Below, piece after piece: positions 28,270 through 37,293 of a DNA stretch of 64,000 nucleotides. Positions within the stretch are counted from its first letter, which is position 1; every line of letters begins with the position of its first letter. Under the pieces are notes generated by a model. It was not told the origin of the DNA. It saw only the letters and a program-made list of their open reading frames with translations, and did not search any database. The position numbers and the translations under genes were made by a program. Origin of the DNA: Orbus hercynius (GTDB lineage: Bacteria > Pseudomonadota > Gammaproteobacteria > Enterobacterales > Orbaceae); assembly GCF_003634275.1 (NCBI RefSeq), contig NZ_RBWY01000001.1, positions 62,001-126,000 of the forward strand, read 5' to 3'.

Positions 28270-29280
28270 TTAATTTTCTTTTAAAATCTCTACTGGCTCA
28301 AAGCCGGTAGTCTTTTTAAAAGACATATTATGAGAAAAATTTTTTAAAGCTTCCGAGGGATCAATTTTATCAATATTTAATTTGTTAATTGTTTCATTGA
28401 TCATTAATGAAGATAAAATTGGAATATCACGTAGATAAGCAGTTGACTGATCTAATATATGATCAAATATTGTTATAACAGTTTCTTTCACTGGTAATAA
28501 AGCAAAGACTTCTCGAGCCACTTTGAATAGAATGCTACAAACATAATCTTGGTATATTTCGTAGTATTTCGTTTTTGACATTTTTTTTGTAGACACTTTG
28601 CCACTTTTCAATAGTAACTTTACTTCTGTTGGCACTATCTCTTGACCATTAATATAAATAGATATGCGCAGTAATTTATCTTCTTTAATGTCTAATTTAT
28701 ATTTTAAACAAGCGAGAGGTAGCTCGCTTCTATTCTGTAATATATGATTAAAACTTTCTTCATCATAACTTAGAACTTTCTTAGATAGTTCAATATCCTT
28801 TTTCCATTCAGATAATTTGAGATCAAATTTTTTTATTGATTGCTTATAAAGCTCTTTATCTGTATTTTCAGCTATTTCTATTTTTTGTTGTAGCAATTTC
28901 TTTATTTTATTTGTTCGTTTAAATAACTTTTGAAAAAAATTCGGTGAGAATGTTTCATAGGCATTGACTGCTATATTTTTATTTTCATAACTCATTATTG
29001 GTGGATTTGGCTTTGAAGAAATACTCAATTCTAACCAATCTATATATTTAGAAGTTTTGACGTGTAGTGTTATTAAAGCGTTAAGATGGTTCTCAAATTC
29101 TTTAACCTCATCTGCTGCATTATTAAATGCCAGCTGGCGTTCTATAGCTAATTGCATTTGTTTAAATTCTTTTTCTTGCTTTTGTTGAAGCCTAATATTG
29201 GCATTTCTATTTTTTTGAGCTTCTCGCTCTGAACGTTTTATTGATGCATTTAATGATCTGATAGTTCCTTTCCATCCCAT
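28270..29280 (-). CDS. Unknown coiled-coil protein
   Basis: About 336 aa from the ATG at 29280 (MGWKGTIRSLNASIKRSERE); an upstream ATG at 29313 adds 11 hydrophobic residues and is less likely. The first 90 residues are charged and coiled-coil-like (NANIRLQQKQEKEFKQMQLA). A Lys-rich middle (LFKRTNKIKKLLQQKIEI) and a globular C-terminal part (DYVCSILFKVAREVFALLPV) follow. Proteins with the same N-terminal pattern occur scattered in proteobacterial islands, without a known function. Monocistronic between the Ner-like gene and the Rha cluster. Confidence 0.6.
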   Translation of the reverse strand: MGWKGTIRSLNASIKRSEREAQKNRNANIRLQQKQEKEFKQMQLAIERQLAFNNAADEVKEFENHLNALITLHVKTSKYIDWLELSISSKPNPPIMSYENKNIAVNAYETFSPNFFQKLFKRTNKIKKLLQQKIEIAENTDKELYKQSIKKFDLKLSEWKKDIELSKKVLSYDEESFNHILQNRSELPLACLKYKLDIKEDKLLRISIYINGQEIVPTEVKLLLKSGKVSTKKMSKTKYYEIYQDYVCSILFKVAREVFALLPVKETVITIFDHILDQSTAYLRDIPILSSLMINETINKLNIDKIDPSEALKNFSHNMSFKKTTGFEPVEILKEN

Positions 29281-29382
29281 GTTTTCACCTATGTAGAAGT
29301 TTGTTATGCACATGCTTGAATTCTATGCATATTGAAACTATAAAGCTTTGTTTATATAATCGATATAATATCAGCTCATCAC

Positions 29383-29673
29383 TTAATATGAGTATTTAAT
29401 TATTATACGCTTTTGCACACCAAGCCAATAACCACCTCTCACTTTTTTGTTATTAACATAGGCGAGGACTCGCTTAGTGATACCTGTACAATTTTGGATA
29501 GTGTTCACAACAATTCTGCTTTTCAATGCCGTAATATTGCTGTAAATACTTGTTGTAATCTTATTGTTATTCAGTACTGTAATCACATCGTTCTCAAGTG
29601 CGGTAAAGTGTCCGTTATAAGAACTACTCCTCATATCTGAGGAGCCACCCATAAAGCTCTTATTAATCATCAT
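29383..29673 (-). CDS. Unknown small basic protein after rha
   Basis: 96 aa, Asn/Ser/Lys-rich and basic, with no family I recognise. Its first ATG overlaps the stop of the Rha-family gene (TAATGATG), which implies coupled translation and supports it as a real gene. An alternative start at the internal Met (MRSSSYNGHF) gives 83 aa. Possibly an accessory regulator in the phage-like cluster. Confidence 0.45.
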   Translation of the reverse strand: MMINKSFMGGSSDMRSSSYNGHFTALENDVITVLNNNKITTSIYSNITALKSRIVVNTIQNCTGITKRVLAYVNNKKVRGGYWLGVQKRIIIKYSY

Positions 29674-30383
29674 TACGCTACCTTTTCCAGTTGCTTGATC
29701 AAGTAACGGTTTGATAACTTATTTAGTTTAAATTTTCGCTCTGCTGTTGGTGTGTCTAAGTCCAATAACGCACAATTTCTGTTTTCTAAGTAAGTTAATA
29801 ATGCTAACTGTTCGGCTGTCATATTGTTCCGTATTTCTTTTTTATCAATACTATGTAACTTCGCCCATTTGCTAGGGTCTGATCCTAATACTAATTTATT
29901 AAGGTACCGGCACTCATTGCCATAAGCGAAGCCGTGTTGATGATCGCCCGTGCGGTTAATATATCCTTTCAGTGATTCAGTCATATTTTTTTGTTCATCT
30001 TTCGCGTCTGCTCGTTCTGCTATCCATTCAGCCATACTATTAAATTGATTAATGTAGTTTTCTTTGAATGTGGCAGCCTTTTTGCCAGTGAAGCCCATAG
30101 TTAAAAATATAAAACCGTCTTTAGTCACTTGATAAGATATATAATTATTCCCTCTGTGATTATATTTGACCTGCCGAAAGTTACGGGTTAAAAATTGAGC
30201 GGAACAATCAAGATTTTCAATTCTTTTAACAACTTTATCATGGTCTTTATTGAAATAGGTCGCTATTGCTTGAGATCTTGTAACGGGTTCAATGCCAACA
30301 ATAATAACATCTGGCATAGATAGATTATTATTTGATAGATTAGATAATACGCTATCCATATTAATTAATTTTGTCATTTTCAT
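29673..30383 (-). CDS. Rha-family phage regulatory protein
   Basis: 236 aa. The N-terminal Rha domain (pRha) is clear: TRSQAIATYFNKDHDKVVKR, LTRNFRQVKYNHRGNNYISY, VTKDGFIFLTMGFTGKKAAT, FKENYINQFNSME-like WIAER segment. The C-terminal half differs from the usual ORF6N/ANT domains. Rha proteins are made during lytic growth of lambdoid phages and interfere with growth in some hosts. This marks a phage or satellite origin for this part of the island. Confidence 0.85.
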   Translation of the reverse strand: MKMTKLINMDSVLSNLSNNNLSMPDVIIVGIEPVTRSQAIATYFNKDHDKVVKRIENLDCSAQFLTRNFRQVKYNHRGNNYISYQVTKDGFIFLTMGFTGKKAATFKENYINQFNSMAEWIAERADAKDEQKNMTESLKGYINRTGDHQHGFAYGNECRYLNKLVLGSDPSKWAKLHSIDKKEIRNNMTAEQLALLTYLENRNCALLDLDTPTAERKFKLNKLSNRYLIKQLEKVA

Positions 30384-30595
30384 TACTCCAATTCTGTCTA
30401 TTTATTCACCTAACTCTTGAATTTAGGCAAGGGGATACCGTTAACGCAATTTTGCGCTTTGTTTTTAAATCAATGAGTTAAGTTGCTTGTTTTTTAGGTA
30501 GCTTTTTATAGTTAGATTGGCTATGATTAGAAGTGTCTAAGTTCCAATCCAAGCCCTTTACTATTTGCAATATAAAAGGTTTTGTTTTATCTCTA

Positions 30596-30796
30596 TTATG
30601 CCACCTCGCGACGTTCTACTTTACGAGATTCAAGCCAGCTATAAACTTCATCAGTTTTATAACCAACGCGACGCAAGCCGATTTTAATTTTTTGTTGAAA
30701 GATTTTATCTTTCTGCTCTAGCGTGTAAAGGCTAATATCAGATTTGAAATGAAGTAAAGTTTTTACTTCTTGCTTGGATAGGATTGTATTTGTCAT
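30596..30796 (-). CDS. AlpA-like DNA-binding protein
   Basis: 66-aa excisionase/AlpA-type helix-turn-helix protein: ILSKQEVKTLLHFKSDISLY, then FQQKIKIGLRRVGYKTDEVYSWL, the RRVGYKTDEVYSWLE pattern being typical of AlpA/Xis-like regulators of P4-type islands. Likely controls integrase or element genes. Confidence 0.75.
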   Translation of the reverse strand: MTNTILSKQEVKTLLHFKSDISLYTLEQKDKIFQQKIKIGLRRVGYKTDEVYSWLESRKVERREVA

Positions 30797-30946
30797 TAGT
30801 TATATCCTTATGTATTTAAATGGTACTATCAAGATATAACTATTGGAGGTTATTTTCGAGGGTCATTTGAGGGTGTAAAAATAGGCGGATAAAACTAACT
30901 GTGAAAAGTTTCCGCCTAAAATTGATGCGTAATTTCTTCCGTTTTT

Positions 30947-31879
30947 CTATATTAGGTTAACATCTGAATATAATAGTTTTTCAGCTAACTCCTTAACCCT
31001 TTTCCTTATTGTTTCTTCTTGTATGTTCGGGTCATCTGGGAATAAAAGATTAGCTATTTGCTTATTTGTTAATTTATTACCTGTTATATCTCGCCACAAT
31101 ATTAAATCAATGTATGGAATAATATTATAATTAGCTATCTTTTTAAAATCATTATCACTTAACCTTTTACTTTGGTTTATTTCTTCTTCTGTTCTTTTAT
31201 CTGCTAGCCATTGCTTAAACTCATCAATTAATAAATCATCACTAACGTTTAAATCTACCTTTACAAGTGCTTTATAAAATAGATTAAAATAATTATTGAT
31301 TTCATTGTCTGGCAGGTCTTTAAGGTCAAACACTTCATTATGTGCATCTGTATATTGTACTGGATAAATTCTATCTTTTACTATTCCAATGTAGTGACCG
31401 AAAACAAAAAAATTACCTACATGATCAAAATCATAATCAAGGCAGCTAGTTATAAAGTTATCACTGGCGACTTGTTTAATAGATTCATAATATTCTTTGT
31501 TATTATTGTAATCGTCGGTATTTAGGTTCTCATTATAAAAATAAATATCATCGGCAACTCTGCGCCTTTTTTCGATAATATCAAATAACTTATCTCTTTT
31601 TATTTCCTTTATTAGCTCATAGTTTTTAAGTGTAAACCAATTAAGATTATCAATTTTTAATCTACGCGTTTTACTCTTTCTTTTATGAGGTCCTTTTTTT
31701 TCTCCCTCAACTGTTGGTATAAGTTGATCTTTGTAGATGATTTTTTCTTGAGATGATGCTATTTCTACTTCTATTTCAATTTCTTCAATGCAATCATCAT
31801 TAAAAAAACTAAAATATTTATCTTTCTGCTTTTCTAATTCCTTCATCGGGTTTTCAAATCTGCTACGTTGTTTGGACAT
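30947..31879 (-). CDS. Island-associated protein, possibly DUF6387 family
   Basis: 310 aa, acidic N-terminus (CIEEIEIEVEIAS), a basic patch (KKGPHKRKSKTRRLKIDN) followed by WFTLKNYELIKEI, and a C-terminal helix-turn-helix-like segment (GNKLTNKQIANLLFPDDP, then EETIRKRVKELAEKLL). This architecture matches proteins labelled DUF6387 found beside P4-type integrases; I am moderately sure of that name. Function unknown; the C-terminal part could bind DNA. Confidence 0.6.
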   Translation of the reverse strand: MSKQRSRFENPMKELEKQKDKYFSFFNDDCIEEIEIEVEIASSQEKIIYKDQLIPTVEGEKKGPHKRKSKTRRLKIDNLNWFTLKNYELIKEIKRDKLFDIIEKRRRVADDIYFYNENLNTDDYNNNKEYYESIKQVASDNFITSCLDYDFDHVGNFFVFGHYIGIVKDRIYPVQYTDAHNEVFDLKDLPDNEINNYFNLFYKALVKVDLNVSDDLLIDEFKQWLADKRTEEEINQSKRLSDNDFKKIANYNIIPYIDLILWRDITGNKLTNKQIANLLFPDDPNIQEETIRKRVKELAEKLLYSDVNLI

Positions 31880-32021
31880 TTCCCCCCTCCTCGCATCCCT
31901 AATAGATATTTACGCCAGTTCGATAGGGTTGCGAATTTTCGGGGATCAGCCTAGACGAAAATAATACTGTTCAATATAAAGATTATATATTAACAAGATA
32001 AGTATTATTAAAATAATAGTT

Positions 32022-32462
32022 TTAAGTATGATGTTTTATTAAATATGAAGTTAAACTTAATAAAAAATCTTTCAACTCCTTAATTTCAAATGTTATTTCA
32101 AAATCGAACTCTCTGTCAGGACTCGGTCTGTCTTTTATTGTTATTTTATTAATTTCATTATCTCTCGATTCAAAATCTAAATGAAAATGAGTAATGCCAT
32201 TTCTCATTCTCCTTACAATTGATTGTAAGTTCTTATCTTTATTCTTAGCCGTTAGATGAGCAGTATCTATGTTGAATTGACTTAATGCCATTGTTTTAAT
32301 GTTATCAAAAAATGCCTCTTTAGGAACAACAAGTAAACCAATACAACAATTTATTAATAATGTAACATTATATTTCTCATCTTTATTTCTCTCTAAAATA
32401 TCAAGAGTCCTTTGAATAAAATCTAAATTACCATTACTATATTCTGTCACAACTTTCACCAT
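32022..32462 (-). CDS. HEPN-type protein (candidate RNase)
   Basis: 146 aa. The signature RRMRNGITHFH holds the R-x4-6-H motif of HEPN RNases (about residues 88-98). The N-terminus (LDFIQRTLDILERNKDEKYN then VTLLINCCIGLLVVPKEAFF) matches the HEPN-family nuclease group found next to integrases. No antitoxin-like partner (MNT, for instance) is adjacent. Likely a defence or toxin gene of the island. Confidence 0.75.
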   Translation of the reverse strand: MVKVVTEYSNGNLDFIQRTLDILERNKDEKYNVTLLINCCIGLLVVPKEAFFDNIKTMALSQFNIDTAHLTAKNKDKNLQSIVRRMRNGITHFHLDFESRDNEINKITIKDRPSPDREFDFEITFEIKELKDFLLSLTSYLIKHHT

Positions 32463-32559
32463 TTAAAAATTATTTAGATAATTATTATATTAACTCAAAA
32501 TACAATGTAAAAAATCTTATAATTATAAAATTACCCTAGCGTATCCAAAAATTGATTAC

Positions 32560-32750
32560 CTAACCAAGAACTGTTCTTTTTCCAGAGTCGGGACGTTGAT
32601 AACGAAAACGCCATAATTTTCTATCTGACGGTTTAATTAACACATAAAGTCCATCACCATCATAGAGTGATAACTCTTTATCAATGGAACGAGATTTTTG
32701 TATTTCACTATTATGTATGCCAATCAATATGCCAATTTGGGTTGGACTCG
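32560..32750 (-). pseudogene. P4-type integrase, N-terminal fragment
   Basis: Only the arm-binding N-terminal domain remains: SEIQKSRSIDKELSLYDGDG, LYVLIKPSDRKLWRFRYQRP, then DSGKRTVLG and a stop. A complete P4-type integrase has about 400 aa, so the catalytic part is gone. It lies beside the 3' end of ssrA, exactly where such integrases sit after inserting there, and supports the island boundary. Confidence 0.8.
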
Positions 32751-32780
32751 CGCGGATTAGTCTGGATGGGGTTGGAAACA

Positions 32781-32823
32781 AAAAGCCCGTAATTCTTTAT
32801 TTTTCAATGAATTACGGGCTTTA
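32781..32823 (-). terminator. Terminator of ssrA
   Basis: A 14-bp stem (AAAGCCCGTAATTC with GAATTACGGGCTTT) and a following T-run on the minus strand, about 25 bp behind the tmRNA 3' end. Confidence 0.85.
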
Positions 32824-32846
32824 ATGGACTGCTATGGAACAATAAG

Positions 32847-33210
32847 TGGTGGAGCTGGCGGGAGTTGAACCCGCGTCCGAAATTTCTACATCCTCGGCAC
32901 TACATGCGTAGTTTGTCTTTAAGTTTCATCTACCCGCTGCGAACAAACACGCCACTGATAAACTAGCTTGATTGGTTTTAATGCTTCCGCCCCAAGCAAG
33001 GCTTCCACACGATCTCGTTTGGGTTTGACTCCCCTTGATCCCCGTCCTACGAGCGAAGGCTAGGGAGGGAAGGCTCTGAGCAGGTTATTAAGCTGCTAGT
33101 GCGTAGTTTTCGTCGTTTGCGACTATATTTTGCGGTTTATTTACGAGGCCTACCGCACCTCGGCATGCACCTTGGGTTTCGCAAATCCCGTCGAATCCAG
33201 AATCAGCCCC
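32847..33210 (-). ncRNA. ssrA: Transfer-messenger RNA (tmRNA)
   Basis: Rescues stalled ribosomes together with SmpB. On the minus strand it begins GGGGCTGATTCTGGATTCGA and ends with GTTCAACTCCCGCC, then AGCTCCACCA, giving the tRNA-Ala-like acceptor and T-arm. The tag frame (about 33080-33115) reads ANDENYALAA followed by two TAA stops, identical to the enterobacterial tag. 364 nt. The 3' end is the island attachment site. In most gammaproteobacteria ssrA follows smpB; here they are 21 kb apart and oppositely oriented. Confidence 0.97.
32854..32869. repeat. Right att-like repeat within ssrA
   Basis: GCTGGCGGGAGTTGAA, the T-arm/acceptor part of ssrA, repeated at 19803-19818. With the adjacent integrase fragment it defines an island of about 13 kb. 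Confidence 0.75.
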
Positions 33211-33246
33211 AAAAATGAAATGTCATTATACTAAAAATTGTTGCGT

Positions 33247-33621
33247 TTAACTAGCGCTATTATTGTGTTTGAGTTTATTGTACAAAAAATCGCGTAGTAC
33301 AATGGCATGGTTATGTTGTGGGTCTTTGCTGCCATAAAGCAAGGTAATGACCTGGTTGCCTGTTAGCTGCTGAGATAATATAGCGACTGCTTGGTTATTT
33401 TCAAGTTCGTGTTGATACTGTTGATAAAAGCTATTCCACTGATCTAAGTGCTCATGGTACCACTTGCGTAGTTCGTTAGAGGGTGCAATCTCTTTTAACC
33501 AAATCACGTCAGCAAGTTTGGCTTTAGCAATGCCTCTTGGCCATAGTCGGTCAATTAAATAACTATTCTGGCTAATTGATAATGGTTTTTGATAGACCCG
33601 TTCGAGCAGAATGTTTGGCAT
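33247..33621 (-). CDS. DUF488 family protein (YeaO-like)
   Basis: 124 aa with the DUF488 hallmarks YLIDRLWPRGIAKAKL, WLKEIAPSNELRKWYHE and LLYGSKDPQHNHAIVLRDFL. The family is widespread, small and of unknown biochemical role. Single gene just upstream of ssrA on the same strand. Confidence 0.88.
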   Translation of the reverse strand: MPNILLERVYQKPLSISQNSYLIDRLWPRGIAKAKLADVIWLKEIAPSNELRKWYHEHLDQWNSFYQQYQHELENNQAVAILSQQLTGNQVITLLYGSKDPQHNHAIVLRDFLYNKLKHNNSAS

Positions 33622-33653
33622 AATTGTTGTAGGTGAAGAGGTTAAAATTCGGA

Positions 33654-33697
33654 TAAAAAAACAGCACTATCACCGTTTAAATGATAGTGCTGTTTGC
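33654..33697 (-). terminator. Terminator after the hslJ-like gene
   Basis: AAACAGCACTATCA (33659-33672) and TGATAGTGCTGTTT (33682-33695), a 14-bp stem, with a T-run on the minus strand. Confidence 0.85.
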
Positions 33698-33712
33698 ATG
33701 GTTATCACACGA

Positions 33713-34153
33713 TTATTTTGTGTTGTCTTTACTTGTCAACTGTAAAGGCTGGTAAACCAGGGTATTGTTACCTGATGTGAAAACTAATTTACCATCAACT
33801 TTTTCAACTTTAACACCTTGAGCAAACATTTGACTAATTTGTGTATCTAATGCATTTAATACTGGCTCGCTACACATTGCTCTTGTCATCATAAAGTTAC
33901 CTTGTAATACGCCGTTTTGGTAGTTGGTATCACCATTGAACACATTACACATTTTGCCGCTAACTTTAACTTGCGTAAGATCATCGTTAACTGACAAATT
34001 AATGACAGGTGGAATTGATTGAGGTAGTGGTTGCTCATTGGCGCTCACTAAAATATAGCTACCGTCAATAGTTTCATTTTTGCTATGGCTTGAACATGCA
34101 GCTAAAAGTGAAGTTACACCAACAACAGCGGCTAACGTAATAAGTTTTTTCAT
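33713..34153 (-). CDS. hslJ: META-domain lipoprotein, HslJ-like
   Basis: 146 aa. Lipoprotein signal with lipobox LLAAC (Cys about residue 20). The META domain has DGSYILVSANEQPLP, MCNVFNGDTNYQNGVLQG and MMTRAMCSEPVLNAL; the paired cysteines and TRAMC are typical of HslJ. HslJ is linked to heat shock and novobiocin resistance in E. coli, with unknown mechanism. Outer-membrane or periplasmic location. Confidence 0.82.
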   Translation of the reverse strand: MKKLITLAAVVGVTSLLAACSSHSKNETIDGSYILVSANEQPLPQSIPPVINLSVNDDLTQVKVSGKMCNVFNGDTNYQNGVLQGNFMMTRAMCSEPVLNALDTQISQMFAQGVKVEKVDGKLVFTSGNNTLVYQPLQLTSKDNTK

Positions 34154-34573
34154 GTTTTATTCTCCTAGAACTTATTAAAAATATGGTATTTAAAAATACG
34201 GAACATGTATATTCAGCATTTTGTTGTATCGATTATATCTAATTCTCGTAAAGTAACTACATTATTAATGCTTATTTGATAAATTAAAGCAATTATAAAG
34301 CGGTTATTTTGCGCAAAAATTACATAATTAATGTAAATTTAACACTTTTTAATCATTAAATTCAAGGCAACGATTTTGATTATGTTTTACAATCGTTTGT
34401 TTTCTATTCAATAAATAATTAATCGCACGCGTTTTGAGCCGCTAACGTATATGGGGTCAATTTTATTATCCCGCGTCGTTCATCGTTAAGGCAAGTCTTT
34501 GTTTTTATAACTGATGTTATTTGGCATCAGGATCATTATCAACATCAATAGACTTGCACTTAGGGACTATAAT
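34154..34573. other. Intergenic region between citF and hslJ-like gene
   Basis: About 420 bp without a gene. GCAAGTCT near 34492 and AGACTTGC near 34550 are complementary across about 50 nt that contain a smaller ATGTT...AACAT pairing; together they may be the citrate operon terminator on the minus strand. Otherwise A+T-rich sequence that should hold the hslJ promoter. Confidence 0.4.
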
Positions 34574-36094
34574 TTATTGGTTAACTTGTTTTACCACATC
34601 AATCACCGAACCATCACGATAACGCACAATGCCCACAATACGATCGGCAAATTTGATCGCTTTTGGTTTACCCGTTAGCGATATCGCACGTTCATACAGT
34701 TTTTCAATGGTTGTCACCGGTAATTTTGCTGCGGTTAAACGCTCTATCAATTCAGGACGTTTAGGGTTAACCGCAATACCATGATCGGTAATTAACACAT
34801 CGATATTATCGCCCGGTGTCACTTTAGTTGCCACATGTTGCACAACCGTTGGAATACGGCTGCGGATAAGCGGTGCAACAATAATTCTTAAATTTGCTGA
34901 GGCAGCCGAGTCACAGTGGCCGCCTGATGCGCCGCGCATAACGCCATCTGAGCCGGTCAATACGTTGACATTAAAATCCAAATCGATTTCTAGCGCACTT
35001 AAGATTGTCACATCTAACTCATCTACACAAGCGGCTTTGGACGCCGGGTTAGCATAAACGTTAGTCGATATTTCAAAATGATTAGGGTTCTTGGCGAGTG
35101 ATTCGCCAGCAGTCTGATCAAAGCTTTGCGTATCAATGATTTTTTCAATTAATCCTTGTTCGTGCAGGGCAACGATACCTTCTGTTATTCCGCCTAGTGC
35201 AAAACGCGCGGTAATGCCTTTACGGACCATTTTTTCACCCAAGAATTTTGTACACGCAGTCGCTGAAGCGCCAGAACCCGTTTGTAGTGAAAATCCTTGT
35301 TCAAAATATCCCGAGTGTTCAATGACATCGGCAGCATAACGAGCGATCATCAGTTCACGAGGATTTTTAGTGACACGGGCTGCGCCAACACTGATTTTGC
35401 TTGGATCGCCAACTTGATCGACATGGACAATATAGTCAACTTGATCTTGACGAATACTTGGCGGCGTATTAGGGAAGGGGACTAGGCTTTCTGTTAATAA
35501 CACCACTTTTTTCGCGTATTGCGCATCCACCATCGCGTAGCCTAATGCGCCACAGCGTGATTTACCCGATACGCCGTTAGCATTACCAAGCTCATCTGTC
35601 GTTGATACACCAAGAAACGCAACATCGATATTAATTTCACCTTGCTGAATGAGGTTAACTCGGCCACCATGTGAATGGATTTGGATCGGTTTTTTCATTA
35701 AGCCATGTGAAATCGCATCGGCTAGTTCACCGCGCATACCTGATGTATAAATTTGGGTAATTACGCCATTTTTAATGTGCTCAATTAATGGTGTATTACA
35801 GCTGAGTAACGAACTTGATGCTAATGTGAGATCTTTAATGCCCATTTTGGCAATGATATCAATCACATTGTTGATCGTTTTATCACCTTCGCGAAACGCG
35901 TGATGGAATGAAATCGTCATCCCATCTTTTAAGCCACAAGTCCGAATCGCATCTTCGACTGAATTGAGGATTTTTCGATGATGTTTTTGCTTAACGTCAG
36001 CTAAGTAAGGTGTGGTTGCATAAGGCGTCGAAAATGGGGTTAGATTTTTTAACTCCGGACATTGTTTGGCTAATGTATCTACTATATTTTTCAT
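34574..36094 (-). CDS. citF: Citrate lyase alpha subunit (citrate:acetyl-ACP CoA-transferase type)
   Basis: 506 aa. The alpha subunit exchanges acetyl for citrate on the acyl carrier protein. Conserved stretches: DGMTISFHHAFREGDKTIN, GRVNLIQQGEINIDVAFLG, GKSRCGALGYAMVDAQYAKK, SGASATACTKFLGEKM and LTGSDGVMRGASGGHCD, as in enteric CitF. Last gene of the operon, 30 bp after citE. Confidence 0.96.
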   Translation of the reverse strand: MKNIVDTLAKQCPELKNLTPFSTPYATTPYLADVKQKHHRKILNSVEDAIRTCGLKDGMTISFHHAFREGDKTINNVIDIIAKMGIKDLTLASSSLLSCNTPLIEHIKNGVITQIYTSGMRGELADAISHGLMKKPIQIHSHGGRVNLIQQGEINIDVAFLGVSTTDELGNANGVSGKSRCGALGYAMVDAQYAKKVVLLTESLVPFPNTPPSIRQDQVDYIVHVDQVGDPSKISVGAARVTKNPRELMIARYAADVIEHSGYFEQGFSLQTGSGASATACTKFLGEKMVRKGITARFALGGITEGIVALHEQGLIEKIIDTQSFDQTAGESLAKNPNHFEISTNVYANPASKAACVDELDVTILSALEIDLDFNVNVLTGSDGVMRGASGGHCDSAASANLRIIVAPLIRSRIPTVVQHVATKVTPGDNIDVLITDHGIAVNPKRPELIERLTAAKLPVTTIEKLYERAISLTGKPKAIKFADRIVGIVRYRDGSVIDVVKQVNQ

Positions 36095-36124
36095 GGCTGT
36101 ATTCCTATAATCGTTTAACTCAGT

Positions 36125-37006
36125 TTATTGGCGAACGCCTGAGGCTTCATAACGCGAGATCACTCTACGCGCTGAGTTAATGATCGGATTATCAATCATT
36201 TTTCCGTTTAACGAGATAACCCCTAAACCTTTCTTCTCTCCTTCTTCGGCGGCAGCGATGACTTGCTGTGCATAGTCAACTTCTGCTTGAGTTGGCGAGT
36301 AAGCATTGTGTAACGGTAGAATTTGACGTGGATTAATCAATGATTTACCGTTATAACCAAGGTGTTTAATCAGCTCAACTTCTTTTAAGAAGCCTTCTTC
36401 ATCATCGACATCCGAGAAGACGGCATCAAAGGCATCAATGCCGGCAACGCGCGCAGCATGTAACACAGCGCATCTTGCATAAAACAGCTCGCTACCATCG
36501 CCGCGCTGCGTTTGCATATCGACAAGGTAATCAAACGCAGCCATCGCAATGCCCATCAAACGCGGCGACGACTGGGCAATCGATAGGGCATTGACAACGC
36601 CAAGAGCTGATTCGATTGCTGCCACGATTTTGGTTGAACCGACTTCGCGGCCACTTGCTTTTTCAATGCGCGCCATATGCACTTCTAGTTCGTGGATCTC
36701 TTGCGCAGAATCGGTTTTTGGCAGACGAATGGCGTCAGCGCCTCCCCAAATTGCGGCTTCAAGATCTTTTAAACCAAATTCGGTTTTTAATGAATTAATG
36801 CGTACAATCGTTTCAATACCAAACTCTTTATAGATTGGTAATTGCAGTGTGTGAAATACCAGTAAGCGTGCACTGTCTTTTTCACGCAATGAAACCGCGT
36901 CTTCTAAATCGAACATAATTGAGTCGGGTTGGTAGACAAATGCGGTCGATAACATAGCGGCATTTGAACCGGGTAAAAACAACATACTACGACGTAATCT
37001 ACTCAT
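36125..37006 (-). CDS. citE: Citrate lyase beta subunit (citryl-ACP lyase)
   Basis: 293 aa, HpcH/HpaI aldolase family. Cleaves citryl-ACP to acetyl-ACP and oxaloacetate. Motifs: [33 protein letters not shown] (metal-binding Glu/Asp), [20 protein letters not shown] and [11 protein letters not shown]. Start set at the ATG 37004-37006, which overlaps the citD stop as ATGA; an upstream ATG at 37021 would overlap more. Confidence 0.95.
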   Translation of the reverse strand: MSRLRRSMLFLPGSNAAMLSTAFVYQPDSIMFDLEDAVSLREKDSARLLVFHTLQLPIYKEFGIETIVRINSLKTEFGLKDLEAAIWGGADAIRLPKTDSAQEIHELEVHMARIEKASGREVGSTKIVAAIESALGVVNALSIAQSSPRLMGIAMAAFDYLVDMQTQRGDGSELFYARCAVLHAARVAGIDAFDAVFSDVDDEEGFLKEVELIKHLGYNGKSLINPRQILPLHNAYSPTQAEVDYAQQVIAAAEEGEKKGLGVISLNGKMIDNPIINSARRVISRYEASGVRQ

Positions 37007-37293
37007 TTTAGTTGACTCCAATTTAATTCGTTAACGTCAGCGCCTCGCAATACCGCAACTTCGACGCGCGCTTTAATCGCGCAATCAAGGGCTCCTTTGT
37101 CTTCGACAATAATTAAGCCATCAGTGAGTCCTAACTTTTTGAGCGTTTCTTTGACGGTTGAGGTAATTTGATCACCGAATTGATGCATTACATCACTATG
37201 GATGACGATTTCTAATCCTTTATGTGGCGAGACTTTTACCTGTATATCACTTGACTCAAGTGTGCCTGCGATAGCATCTTTAATGATTTTCAT
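37003..37293 (-). CDS. citD: Citrate lyase acyl carrier protein
   Basis: 96 aa. Carries the 2'-(5-triphosphoribosyl)-3'-dephospho-CoA group on the Ser in [13 protein letters not shown] (about residues 9-21). [17 protein letters not shown]-type C-terminal motif present. Overlaps citC by 14 bp and citE by 4 bp, so tightly coupled. Confidence 0.95.
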   Translation of the reverse strand: MKIIKDAIAGTLESSDIQVKVSPHKGLEIVIHSDVMHQFGDQITSTVKETLKKLGLTDGLIIVEDKGALDCAIKARVEVAVLRGADVNELNWSQLK

